Assembly: GCF_000600975.2 (NCBI RefSeq)
Contig: NZ_KK088653.1
Coordinates: forward strand, 434,501-498,500
Origin: Limimaricola hongkongensis DSM 17492
GTDB lineage: Bacteria; Pseudomonadota; Alphaproteobacteria; Rhodobacterales; Rhodobacteraceae
Length of the DNA: 64,000 nucleotides
Direction: 5' to 3'
The notes beneath the pieces were generated by a model that saw only the letters and a program-made list of their open reading frames with translations, did not search any database and was not told the origin of the DNA. The position numbers and the translations under genes were made by a program. Of the stretch, positions 7,865-16,240 are shown one piece after another (within the stretch, counting starts at the first letter, position 1; each line of letters begins with the position of its first letter).

Positions 7865-10155
7865 TGCGCAATTCCTCGATCACCAATGTCAGCCGCCGCG
7901 GTCTTCTGGGCGGCATGGGCGCGGGCGCCTTCGTGCTCGCCGTGGGCCTGCCGCGTCCGGGCCGGGCGCAGGAAGAAGAGCCGGAGTTCGGTCGCGACGC
8001 CATGCCCAATGGCTGGCGCGACGACCCGAAGATCTTCATCGCCATCGCCGAGGACGGCACCGTCACCGTGACCTGCCACCGGCAGGAAATGGGGCAGGGC
8101 GTGCGCACCTCGATCGCCATGGTCGTCGCCGACGAGCTGGGCGCCGAATGGGACAATGTCCGCGTCACCCAGGCGCCCGGCGACGAAGAGAAATACGGCA
8201 ACCAGGACACCGACGGCTCGCGCAGCCTGCGGCATCATTTCATGCCGCTGCGCCGCGCCGGTGCGGCCGCGCGCACCATGCTGGAGCAGGCCGCCGCCGC
8301 GCAGTGGGGCGTCGACGTCGCGGAAGTGAAGGCCGACGGCCACAAGGTGAGCCATGCGGGCTCGGGCAAATCGCTGGGCTATGGCGAACTGGCCGCCGCC
8401 GCGATGGATCTCGAGGTGCCGGCGCGCGACAGCCTGACCCTCAAGGACCCGTCCGAGTTCCGCTATATCGGCAAGAATTCGATCGGTCTCGTCGACAACA
8501 TGGACATCACCACCGGCAACACGACCTACGGGATCGACGTGCGGCGCGAGGGGATGCTCTATGCCGTGGTCGCGCGCCCGCCGGTCTATGGCGGCAAGGT
8601 GGCCTCGCTCGATGACAGCGCGGCGCTTGCTATCGACGGCGTCGAGAAGGTGGTGCAGATCGACCCGGCGGAGTTCCCGACCGAATTCGCGCCCTTGGGT
8701 GGCGTCGCGGTGATCGCGAAGAACACCTATCTCGCGATGAAAGGGCGCGATGCGCTCCAGATCGAATGGGAAGACGGCCCCAACGCCGAGTATGACAGCG
8801 AAGCCTACCGCGAAAGCCTGTCGCAGGCGGCGAACTCGGATGGCGGCAAGGTGATCCGCGACGAGGGCGATTACGACGCGGCGGCGGCGGGCGCCGCGCA
8901 GACCGTCGAGGCGGAATACTACATCCCGCATCTTGCGCAGGCGCCGATGGAGCCGCCCGCGGCGGTGGTCGAGATCAAGGACGGCAAGGCCGAGGCCTGG
9001 GCCTGCGTGCAGGCGCCGCAGGTGACGCGCCTGCGGCTGGCCGAACGGCTCGGGCTGTCCGAGGACGCGGTCAAGGTCAACGTGACGCTGCTCGGTGGCG
9101 GCTTCGGGCGCAAGTCCAAGCCCGATTTCGTGCTCGAGGCGGGCATCCTCAGCCAGGCGATGGACGGCGCGCCGGTAAAGCTCACCTGGTCGCGCGAGGA
9201 CGATATCCGCCACGGCTACTACCACACCGTCTCGGTCGAGAAGATGACCGCCGGTCTCGACGCGGATGGCAAGACGATCGCATGGCGGCACCGCACCGCG
9301 GCGCCGACCATCGGGTCGATCTTCGCGCCGGACCCGGCGCAGAAGCTGCCCTTCGAGCTCGGGATGGGGCTTCTCAACATGCCGCTGGCGATCGAGAACA
9401 TCCGTGCCGAGAACCCGCAGGCGCAGGCCCATGTGCGGATCGGCTGGTACCGCGCGGTGTCGAACATCCCGCACGCCTTCGCGATCCAGTCCTTTGCCGC
9501 CGAACTGGCCAATGCGGCCGGGCGCGACCAGAAGGATTACCTGCTGGAGCTGATCGGGCCCGCGCGCCAGATCGACCCGACCAACCAGGGCGACGTGTGG
9601 AACTACGGCGAGAACCCCGATGTCTACCCGGTCGACACCGGCCGCATGGCGGCGGTGGTCGAGGCGGCCGCCGACGGCATCGAATGGGGCCGCGAGATGC
9701 CCGAGGGGCGGGGCCTCGGCATCGCCGGGCATTACAGCTTCGTCTCCTATGTCGCGGTGGCCGCCGAGGTCGAGGTGGTCGATGGCGAGGTGATGGTGCC
9801 GCGCGTGTCGATCGCGATCGACTGCGGCGCGCATGTGAACCCCGATCGCATCCGCAGCCAGATGGAGGGCGCGGTGATCATGGGCGTCGGGCAGGCGCTG
9901 ATGACCGAGGTGAACTTTGCCGAAGGCCGGGCGCAGCAGGGCAATTTCGACAGCTACCTGATCCCGCGCATGGACCGCGCGCCCAAGCGGATCGACGTGC
10001 ATCTCGTGGGTGACGATGCGGCCTATGACCGTCCGCTCGGCGGCGTCGGCGAGCCGGGGCTGCCGCCCGTCGTGCCCGCGATCACCAACGCGGTCTTCGC
10101 GGCCACCAAGAAACGCATCCGTCGGCTTCCGATCGCCGACCAACTGCGCAGCTGA
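7864..10155 (+). CDS. molybdopterin-binding large subunit of molybdenum hydroxylase (isoquinoline 1-oxidoreductase beta type), Tat-exported
   Basis: 763 residues. The N-terminus is a twin-arginine signal (SRRGLLGGMGAGAFVLAVG), so the folded enzyme is sent to the periplasm. Aldehyde-oxidase-type molybdopterin motifs follow, including GQGVRTS, LGGGFGRKSKPDF and the C-terminal GVGEPGLPP, whose glutamate (near residue 730) is the catalytic base of this family. There is no FAD subunit, so electrons must leave by a cytochrome. The divergent cytochrome c gene and XdhC fit that. Possible substrates are N-heterocycles or aldehydes; the sequence does not decide. Confidence 0.9.
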   Translation: MRNSSITNVSRRGLLGGMGAGAFVLAVGLPRPGRAQEEEPEFGRDAMPNGWRDDPKIFIAIAEDGTVTVTCHRQEMGQGVRTSIAMVVADELGAEWDNVRVTQAPGDEEKYGNQDTDGSRSLRHHFMPLRRAGAAARTMLEQAAAAQWGVDVAEVKADGHKVSHAGSGKSLGYGELAAAAMDLEVPARDSLTLKDPSEFRYIGKNSIGLVDNMDITTGNTTYGIDVRREGMLYAVVARPPVYGGKVASLDDSAALAIDGVEKVVQIDPAEFPTEFAPLGGVAVIAKNTYLAMKGRDALQIEWEDGPNAEYDSEAYRESLSQAANSDGGKVIRDEGDYDAAAAGAAQTVEAEYYIPHLAQAPMEPPAAVVEIKDGKAEAWACVQAPQVTRLRLAERLGLSEDAVKVNVTLLGGGFGRKSKPDFVLEAGILSQAMDGAPVKLTWSREDDIRHGYYHTVSVEKMTAGLDADGKTIAWRHRTAAPTIGSIFAPDPAQKLPFELGMGLLNMPLAIENIRAENPQAQAHVRIGWYRAVSNIPHAFAIQSFAAELANAAGRDQKDYLLELIGPARQIDPTNQGDVWNYGENPDVYPVDTGRMAAVVEAAADGIEWGREMPEGRGLGIAGHYSFVSYVAVAAEVEVVDGEVMVPRVSIAIDCGAHVNPDRIRSQMEGAVIMGVGQALMTEVNFAEGRAQQGNFDSYLIPRMDRAPKRIDVHLVGDDAAYDRPLGGVGEPGLPPVVPAITNAVFAATKKRIRRLPIADQLRS

Positions 10156-10171
10156 AGGGAAAGCCATCGTG

Positions 10172-10618
10172 ATGAAGTTCAAATCGACACTGGCGGCGGC
10201 CACCGCCGCGACCCTGCTCGCGGGGCCTGCGCTCGCGCATGACTGCGCCGGGCGGATCGGCGATTTCGAGCGGTTGCTCGATCTTGCTGCCGAGCAGGCG
10301 ATTTCGGCCTCGTCGAGCGGCCAGGCCGTGGCCGGCGCGCGCGAGGCGCAGGCGGTGCAGGGCACCGGCGCCGTTTCGGACGACGCCGCCACCGGCACCG
10401 CACCCGAGTCCGATGACGAAGAACCGGTAGTTCCCGTTCAGGAGGAGGTCGAAGAGGCCGCCGCGATCGAGGAGGCCGAAGAGGCGGGCAATGCCGGAGA
10501 GAACGTCATCGACGCCCGCACCGCGCTGCAAGAGGCGCGCGAGATGGCCAAGGCCGGCGACGAGGCGGCCTGCACCGAGGCGCTCGACGAGGTCATCGTC
10601 CGGGTCATTTCGAACTGA
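10172..10618 (+). CDS. small acidic secreted protein of unknown function
   Basis: 148 residues with a clear Sec signal peptide (cleavage near ALA-HD, residue 23). The mature part is very acidic, with runs of Glu and Asp at about residues 78–105, and has two cysteines that could form a disulfide: C25 near the start and one near the end. I recognise no family. It starts 16 bases after the hydroxylase large subunit on the same strand, so it is probably the last gene of that operon and may be a periplasmic accessory. ATG 10172 is preceded directly by an alternative GTG. Confidence 0.65.
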   Translation: MKFKSTLAAATAATLLAGPALAHDCAGRIGDFERLLDLAAEQAISASSSGQAVAGAREAQAVQGTGAVSDDAATGTAPESDDEEPVVPVQEEVEEAAAIEEAEEAGNAGENVIDARTALQEAREMAKAGDEAACTEALDEVIVRVISN

Positions 10619-10624
10619 TCCCTT

Positions 10625-10652
10625 GCCCGCATCCCCGTCCGGGGGTGCGGGC
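10625..10652 (+). terminator. stem-loop after the hydroxylase operon
   Basis: A 12-base stem with one wobble pair (GCCCGCATCCCC/GGGGGTGCGGGC) and a 4-base loop starts six bases after the stop of the acidic secreted protein. No T-run follows, so it may be a Rho-assisted end or an RNA-stabilising hairpin. Confidence 0.45.
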
Positions 10653-10770
10653 CGGTCTGCGGGGCCATGCCGGGAACAGGGATGGCCCCCGTTGTCGCCC
10701 TGCCGGGGGCAGCCTAGAATGACGGGGAACGCGCGCGGCCATGCCCGCCGGAACGCGCGGGAGAGCGCCC

Positions 10771-11652
10771 ATGCCCAGCCCTTCTTGCCCGGAAGACCGC
10801 ATCCCGGAGCTGTCGGCGCAGGATGATTTCGAAGAAATCGCCTGTTTGCTGACCACTTGTGCCTTTGCGTGGGACATCGAACGCGCGCTCGAATTCGCGC
10901 TGTTCCGCACCTATGCCATCCCGTCGATCTCGGGGCTTCTGGCCCGCACCGGCGAATTCGAGCGCCGGGCCGAAAAGCGCTACGACGACACCGAGCTTTT
11001 GCTGTCCGCGCCGATGGAGAACGGGCTCGACAGCGCGTTTGGCCGTGCCGCGATCGGGCGGATCAACGAGATGCATGACTGCTACCGCATCGCCAATGAC
11101 GACATGCTCTACGTGCTGGGCAGTTTCGTGCTGGAGCCGATCCGCTGGCTCGACCGGTTCGGACGGCGTCCGATGACGGCGCATGAAAAGGTGGCATGGA
11201 CCAATTACTATCGCGGCCTTGGCGCGCGCATGGGGATCGCGGAGATTCCAGACGATCTGGCGGGCTTTGCCGCGATGAGCGCCGCCTATGAACGACAGCA
11301 CATGCGCTTTGCCCCGAGCAACCGCGCGGTGGGGAAGGCGACGCTCGACCTGCTCTTGGGGTTCTACCTGCCGAGATGGCTGTTCGGCCTCGGGCGGCCC
11401 GTGGCGCTGTCGCTGATGGATGCGCCGCTGCTCGACGCGATGGGCTTTGCGCCGCCGCCCGGCTGGCTGCGGCGGGGCGTCATCGGCGCGATGCGGCTGC
11501 GGGCCCATGCGCTGCGCCTGTTGCCGCGCCGCCGTCGCCCCCGCCTGATCTCCGCGCGGCCCCGCCGGGGCTATCCGCAAGGCTACGAGATCGCCGGGCT
11601 GGGTGTCTGGCCACGGGCGCGGGGCCGTGCGCGAGACGCCGCGAAAGGTTAG
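10771..11652 (+). CDS. oxygenase MpaB family (DUF2236) protein
   Basis: 293 residues. The pattern EFALFRTYAIPSISGLL, then INEMHDCYRIANDDMLYVLG and IRWLDRFGRR, is typical of DUF2236, the family of the fungal mpaB oxygenase and the latex-clearing haem proteins. Family members bind b-type haem through conserved His and Arg residues. The C-terminal 60 residues are very Arg- and Pro-rich. I chose ATG 10771 because GGGAGAG lies at proper spacing; an in-frame ATG at 10741 has a poorer site. It is followed by 149 bases before hppD and is probably a separate unit. Substrate is unknown. Confidence 0.75.
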   Translation: MPSPSCPEDRIPELSAQDDFEEIACLLTTCAFAWDIERALEFALFRTYAIPSISGLLARTGEFERRAEKRYDDTELLLSAPMENGLDSAFGRAAIGRINEMHDCYRIANDDMLYVLGSFVLEPIRWLDRFGRRPMTAHEKVAWTNYYRGLGARMGIAEIPDDLAGFAAMSAAYERQHMRFAPSNRAVGKATLDLLLGFYLPRWLFGLGRPVALSLMDAPLLDAMGFAPPPGWLRRGVIGAMRLRAHALRLLPRRRRPRLISARPRRGYPQGYEIAGLGVWPRARGRARDAAKG

Positions 11653-11751
11653 CGTGCCGCCGCATCGGTCATGTTGACGACGCACCATTCATGGCGCTAC
11701 TTCTCCGGCGTGACGGCGCGAGGCCCGTCACCCCGCGGGCCGGGCGATTCC

Positions 11752-11797
11752 TTGACAGCATGGTGGGGCACGCAACCCATGCGCATATCGAGGAGGA
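11752..11797 (+). promoter_or_regulatory. candidate -35 box and strong ribosome binding site of hppD
   Basis: TTGACA at 11752–11757 matches the -35 consensus exactly, but the hexamer 17 bases on (ACCCAT) is a poor -10, so the promoter is tentative. AGGAGGA at 11791–11797 is a near-ideal ribosome binding site that fixes the ATG at 11802. Confidence 0.4.
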
Positions 11798-11801
11798 CCA
11801 C

Positions 11802-12908
11802 ATGGGACCGTTTCCGCATGATGCGCCGAAAGCCAAGATCGACGCGCTGAACAAGGCCGGGACCGACGGCTTCGAGTTCGTCGAATTCGCGCATCCCGAA
11901 CCCGGCAAGCTCGAGGCGCTGTTCGAAAGCATGGGCTATGTCGAGGTCGCGCGGCACAAGTCCAAGGACGTCTCGCTCTATCGGCAGGGCAACATCAACT
12001 ACCTCGTCAACCGCGAGCCGGGCAGCCACGCCGCGCGCTTCGTCGAGGATCACGGCCCCTGCGCCCCCGCCATGGCGTGGCGCGTGGTCGATGCGCAGCA
12101 CGCGCTGAAATGCGCGCTCGATTACGGCGCCGAGGAATATACCGGCCCGGGCAAATCGCTCGACGTGCCCGCCGTGATCGGCATCGGCGGCTCGCTTTTG
12201 TACTTCGTCGACACCTATGGCGAGGACGGCTCGTGCTACGAGGCGGAGTTCGACTGGCTGGGCGAGGCCGATCCCAAGCCCGAGGGGGCGGGGTTCTACT
12301 ATCTCGACCACCTGACCCACAACGTCGAGCGCGGCAACATGTCGACCTGGTATGATTTCTACGCCAAGGCGTTCAATTTCCGCGAGATCCGCTTCTTCGA
12401 CATCAAGGGCAAGCAGACCGGCCTGACCAGCCGGGCGCTGACCTCGCCCGACGGCAAGATCCGCATCCCGATCAATGAGAGCGCCGACGAGAACAGCCAG
12501 ATCGAGGAATACCTGCGCGAATACAAGGGCGAGGGCATCCAGCACATCGCCGTCGGCACCGAGGACATCTATGCCGCGACCGATCGGATTTCCGAGAAGG
12601 GCATCGCGTTCATGCCGCCGCCGCCCGCGACCTATTACGACATGAGCCACGACCGGGTGACCGGCCACGAGGAGCCGATCGAGAAGCTCAAGACACACGG
12701 CATCCTGATCGACGGCGAAGGCGTGGTCGATGGCGGCCACACCCGCATCCTGCTGCAGATCTTCTCCAAGACGGTGATCGGGCCGATCTTCTTCGAGTTC
12801 ATCCAGCGCAAGGGCGATGACGGCTTTGGCGAAGGCAACTTCAAGGCGCTGTTCGAATCGATCGAGGCCGACCAGATCCAGCGCGGCGTGCTCAAGGCCG
12901 GGGCCTGA
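11802..12908 (+). CDS. hppD: 4-hydroxyphenylpyruvate dioxygenase
   Basis: 368 residues, normal for the family. Converts 4-hydroxyphenylpyruvate to homogentisate in tyrosine breakdown using non-haem Fe(II). The 2-His-1-carboxylate ligands are visible as H173 (DHLTHNV), H248 (QHIAV) and E332 (FEFIQR), within two VOC-type repeats. Downstream, a Rieske protein starts four bases after the stop. The other homogentisate pathway genes are not in the window. The converging MarR gene could regulate it, as MarR/HmgR-type proteins do elsewhere, but this is inference. Confidence 0.95.
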   Translation: MGPFPHDAPKAKIDALNKAGTDGFEFVEFAHPEPGKLEALFESMGYVEVARHKSKDVSLYRQGNINYLVNREPGSHAARFVEDHGPCAPAMAWRVVDAQHALKCALDYGAEEYTGPGKSLDVPAVIGIGGSLLYFVDTYGEDGSCYEAEFDWLGEADPKPEGAGFYYLDHLTHNVERGNMSTWYDFYAKAFNFREIRFFDIKGKQTGLTSRALTSPDGKIRIPINESADENSQIEEYLREYKGEGIQHIAVGTEDIYAATDRISEKGIAFMPPPPATYYDMSHDRVTGHEEPIEKLKTHGILIDGEGVVDGGHTRILLQIFSKTVIGPIFFEFIQRKGDDGFGEGNFKALFESIEADQIQRGVLKAGA

Positions 12909-12911
12909 TCG

Positions 12912-13277
12912 GTGGGCGCGCGCGACTGGCGCGACCTGCCGCGCGCGCCCGCTCCCGGCACCCCGGTCTGCGCCGCCGACGCGCTGGCGGGGCCCGGCAC
13001 GCTCGGGGTCGAGATCGGGGGCTTTCCGCTGCTTCTGGTGCGGACGCCCGCCGGGCTGTTCGGCTATTTCAACGCCTGCCCGCACCAGCATCTGCCGCTC
13101 GACTGGCGCGGCGGGCAAATACTGTCGGAGGACGGGCGCCGCCTGCGCTGCTCCAACCACGCGGCGGGGTTCGACGCCGCGACGGGGCAGGGGGTCGAGG
13201 GCTTCGGCGAAGGCTGCGCGCTGATCGCGGTGCCGGTCGAGACGGCAGGCGGGCAGGTCCGCGTGGGGACGGTCTAG
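12912..13277 (+). CDS. Rieske (2Fe-2S) domain protein
   Basis: 121 residues, a stand-alone Rieske ferredoxin. The cluster ligands are C56 and H58 (CPH) and C80 and H83 (CSNH), and the spacing is that of soluble Rieske ferredoxins. There is no signal peptide. It starts with GTG four bases after hppD and so is probably co-transcribed. HPPD itself needs no reductase, so the partner may be elsewhere. Its TAG stop overlaps the TAG stop of the converging MarR gene within the palindrome CTAG at 13274–13277. Confidence 0.85.
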   Translation: MGARDWRDLPRAPAPGTPVCAADALAGPGTLGVEIGGFPLLLVRTPAGLFGYFNACPHQHLPLDWRGGQILSEDGRRLRCSNHAAGFDAATGQGVEGFGEGCALIAVPVETAGGQVRVGTV

Positions 13278-13807
13278 CGGGGTGCTCCGCCCGCCGTCCG
13301 CCCCGAGACGGGCGCGGCGTCGGGCGTCTCCAGCGTCTCGGCGAGGTGGCGGGTGATCTTGTCCACCGCCGCGTTGAGCCCGCGCAGCTCGTCCTCGTCG
13401 AGCAGCTCCTCGAACACCTTCTGCCGCTCCAGCAGCCCCGGCTCGAACGTGCCCAGCGCCGCTTCGCCCGCCGCCGTGAGCCGCAGAAGCTTGCGGCGGC
13501 GATTGGCGCCGTCGGGGCGCTGCTCCAGCAGGCCCTGACCCAGCAGGTCCGACACGGAGCGGCTGATCTGGGCCCGGTCGATCACCATCAACCGGCTCAG
13601 ATCCGCCGCCGTGGTTTCATGAAAGATGCCGAGCACCATCAGGATGCGGTAGGAGGTGAGCCCGGTGCCATGCACCGCCAGCTGCCGCGCGGCATGGGTG
13701 TCGAGCAGCTTCGACAGCCGGCTGATCCGGAACGACAGCCGCTGTTCCAGTTCGGCCAGGGCCCTGAGCCGGTCGGCCATGCGCTGCGGGTCGTCGATCA
13801 GGGCCAT
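13274..13807 (-). CDS. MarR family transcriptional regulator
   Basis: 177 residues. The winged helix region (TAADLSRLMVIDRAQISRSV) and basic wing (RPDGANRRRKLLRLT) identify a MarR repressor. AAAGGA lies upstream of the ATG at 13807; a longer in-frame start at 13828 lacks such a site. It converges on the hppD–Rieske pair and diverges from an ABC transporter. The divergent transporter promoter or hppD are the most likely targets. Nothing in the sequence chooses between them. Confidence 0.85.
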   Translation of the reverse strand: MALIDDPQRMADRLRALAELEQRLSFRISRLSKLLDTHAARQLAVHGTGLTSYRILMVLGIFHETTAADLSRLMVIDRAQISRSVSDLLGQGLLEQRPDGANRRRKLLRLTAAGEAALGTFEPGLLERQKVFEELLDEDELRGLNAAVDKITRHLAETLETPDAAPVSGRTAGGAPR

Positions 13808-14055
13808 GTCGCATCCTTTGCCTGCCATGCGCGCCGGGTCGGCCCGCCACCGATACCAGAGCCCCCCCGGCCCGACAATCGGCACCCCGCCGGGATCCCG
13901 ACGGCGCCGGACAGCGTTCCGCAGATGGCCGGGCGGACAAGACAATGTTTCGAAGGCGTGGCCCCGGGGCGAACGCCCGGTTCTTATTGCGCGAACTTAT
14001 TGATCCTTCCCCATCCGGCGCATTACCTCCGCCGTTCCAACCGAAAGGACGCCCC
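13808..14055. promoter_or_regulatory. divergent intergenic region between marR and the ABC transporter
   Basis: 248 bases between divergent starts. AT-richer segments occur near 13981–14005 (TTATTGCGCGAACTTATTG). They are likely promoter or operator territory, but I cannot define boxes. Confidence 0.35.
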
Positions 14056-14820
14056 ATGCTGAAACAGATCGCCTTCGCCGCCGCCGCCACGTCGCTTGCC
14101 TCCATGGCCGCCGCCCAGTCCGAGAGCGAGGGCACGCTGCGGGTCGGCATGTCGGGCGGCTATTTCCCCTTCACCTTCGTCGAGCAGGACGTGCTGCAGG
14201 GCTTCGAGGTCGACGTGATGGACGCGGTGGCCGAGGAGACCGGGCTTGAGGTCGAATACGTCACCATGTCCTTCTCGGGGCTGATCGGCGCGCTGGATTC
14301 GAACCGCATCGACACCATCGCCAACCAGATCACCATCACGCCCGAGCGCGAGGAGAAGTTCGCCTTCACGCAGCCTTATGTCTTCGACGGCGCGCAGGTC
14401 GTGGTGAAGGCCGGCAACGAGGACGAGATCACCGGCCCCGAAAGCCTCAAGGGCCGTTCGGTCGCGGTCAATCTCGGCTCCAATTTCGAGCAGCTTCTCA
14501 ACGAGCTGCCCTATGCCGACGAGATCGACATCCGCACCTATGAAAGCAACATCGAGCAGGACACCGCGCTGGGCCGGGTCGATGCCTTCGTGATGGACCG
14601 CGTCTCCTCGGCGCAGGTGATCAAGGAAAGCCCGCTGCCGCTGGCGCTTGCCGGTCAGCCGTTTTCGGAGATCCGCAACGCGCTGCCGTTCCGTGACGAC
14701 GAGGCGGGCCGCGCGCTGCGCGACCGGGTCGACGCGGCGCTGAACGACCTGCGCGAAGACGGCACGCTGGCCGAGATCTCGCAGAAATGGTTCGACGCCG
14801 ACATCACCGCGGTGGAGTGA
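14056..14820 (+). CDS. amino acid ABC transporter substrate-binding protein
   Basis: 254 residues with a Sec signal peptide (cleavage near AAA-QS, residue 20). The body is a type II periplasmic binding domain of the polar amino acid family (SBP_bac_3), with GYFPFTFVEQDVLQGFEVD and ITITPEREEKFAFTQPY as recognisable segments. The set resembles cystine/cysteine uptake systems (FliY/TcyJ type), a family-level guess. AAAGG lies upstream of the ATG. It is the first gene of a three-gene operon with permease and ATPase. Confidence 0.9.
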   Translation: MLKQIAFAAAATSLASMAAAQSESEGTLRVGMSGGYFPFTFVEQDVLQGFEVDVMDAVAEETGLEVEYVTMSFSGLIGALDSNRIDTIANQITITPEREEKFAFTQPYVFDGAQVVVKAGNEDEITGPESLKGRSVAVNLGSNFEQLLNELPYADEIDIRTYESNIEQDTALGRVDAFVMDRVSSAQVIKESPLPLALAGQPFSEIRNALPFRDDEAGRALRDRVDAALNDLREDGTLAEISQKWFDADITAVE

Positions 14821-14824
14821 CACC

Positions 14825-15499
14825 ATGCGGGCGCTCGACATCGACTACATGCTGGGTCTGGTGCCCGTTCTTCTGGGCTACGTGCCTTTGACGCTCGCCA
14901 TGGCGGCCGCCGCCATGGTGCTGGCGCTGGTGCTGGCCTCCTTGATGGCGGTGGAGCGGGTGGTGAAGATCCCCGTGCTCGACAGCTTCGTGAAGCTGTT
15001 CATCAGCTTTTTCCGCGGCACGCCGCTCTTGGTGCAGCTGTTCCTGTTCTATTACGGGCTGCCGCAGGTGGTCTCGGCGCTGTCGCAGATCAACGGCGTC
15101 ACCGCCGCGATCATGGGGCTGACGCTGCATTTCTCGGCCTACATGGCCGAAAGCATCCGCGCCGCGATCCTGGGCGTCGACCGCAGCCAGTGGGAGGCGA
15201 GCCAGGCGGTGGGCATGACCCAGGGCCAGATGATGGCCCGGATCGTGTTGCCGCAGGCGGCGCGCGTCGCCGCGCCCACGCTGGTCAATTACTTCATCGA
15301 CATGATCAAGGGCACCTCCCTGGCCTTCACGCTCGGCGTCACCGAGATGATGGGCGCGACCCAGAAGGAGGCCGCGGGCTCGTTCCTCTATTTCGAGGCG
15401 TTCCTCGTGGTGGCGGTGCTCTACTGGATCATCGTCGAGGCGCTGTCGCTTGTGCAGCGCGGTGTCGAAACCCGTCTCGGAAAGGCCTTCGCGCGATGA
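14825..15499 (+). CDS. amino acid ABC transporter permease
   Basis: 224 residues with about five membrane helices. The HisM-type permease signature is in FFRGTPLLVQLFLFYYGLPQ and the cytoplasmic EAA-like loop in EASQAVGMTQGQMMARIVLP, which docks on the ATPase. It starts four bases after the binding-protein stop. Its own TGA overlaps the ATG of the ATPase gene (ATGA), so the operon is tightly coupled. Cystine-type permeases (YecS/TcyL) look most similar. Confidence 0.9.
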   Translation: MRALDIDYMLGLVPVLLGYVPLTLAMAAAAMVLALVLASLMAVERVVKIPVLDSFVKLFISFFRGTPLLVQLFLFYYGLPQVVSALSQINGVTAAIMGLTLHFSAYMAESIRAAILGVDRSQWEASQAVGMTQGQMMARIVLPQAARVAAPTLVNYFIDMIKGTSLAFTLGVTEMMGATQKEAAGSFLYFEAFLVVAVLYWIIVEALSLVQRGVETRLGKAFAR

Positions 15500-16227
15500 T
15501 CGAGATCACCGGACTGACCAAGAGCTTCGGCGGGGCGAAGGTGCTCGCCGGGATCGACCTGTCGATCGCGCCGGGCGAGCGGATCGTCATCATCGGCCCC
15601 TCGGGCACCGGCAAGTCGACGCTGCTGCGCTGCCTCAATTTCCTCGACCGGCCCGAGGCGGGCACGATCCGCGTGGGCGACATGACGGTGGATGCGGGCG
15701 GGGCCAGCAAGGCCGAGATCCTCGCGCTGCGCCGCCGCACCGCCTTCGTGTTCCAGAACTACGCGCTGTTTGCCAACAAGACCGCGCGGCAGAACATCAC
15801 CGAGGCGCTGGTGACGGTGCAGAAGAAACCCCGCGCCGAGGCCGAGGCCCGCGCCGATGCGATCCTGCGCGAGATCGGGCTTGCGGAAAAGGCCGGCAGC
15901 TACCCGGCGGCGCTCTCGGGCGGTCAGCAGCAGCGGGTCGGCATCGGCCGGGCGATGGCGCTCGACGCCGAGCTGATGCTGTTCGACGAGCCGACCTCGG
16001 CGCTCGACCCCGAATGGGTGGGCGAGGTGCTCGACCTGATGCGCCGTGTCGCGCAGGAGCGCCAGACCATGCTGATCGTCACCCACGAGATGCAATTCGC
16101 CCGCGAGATCGCCGACCGGGTGATCTTCATGGAAGGCGGGCGGATCGTCGAGCAGGGACCGCCGGCGCAGATCTTCGACGCGCCGCGGGATGCGCGCACC
16201 CGCGATTTCCTGCGCAGGGTGGGCTAG
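15496..16227 (+). CDS. amino acid ABC transporter ATP-binding protein
   Basis: 243 residues. Walker A GPSGTGKST is at residues 34–42, the signature LSGGQQQR near 141–148, and Walker B LMLFDEPT near 160–167, followed by the switch histidine in IVTHEM. This is a complete polar amino acid transporter ATPase (HisP/GlnQ type). The ATG at 15496 overlaps the permease stop. It converges on the response regulator gene, whose stop lies 13 bases away. Confidence 0.93.
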   Translation: MIEITGLTKSFGGAKVLAGIDLSIAPGERIVIIGPSGTGKSTLLRCLNFLDRPEAGTIRVGDMTVDAGGASKAEILALRRRTAFVFQNYALFANKTARQNITEALVTVQKKPRAEAEARADAILREIGLAEKAGSYPAALSGGQQQRVGIGRAMALDAELMLFDEPTSALDPEWVGEVLDLMRRVAQERQTMLIVTHEMQFAREIADRVIFMEGGRIVEQGPPAQIFDAPRDARTRDFLRRVG

Positions 16228-16240
16228 GGGCGGTCGGGCG

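Noticed and set aside
7789-10398. Minus-strand open frame of 869 codons opposite the hydroxylase large subunit
   Set aside because: His/Arg/Gly-rich composition and no motifs; the plus-strand gene has a full set of molybdopterin motifs and a Tat signal.
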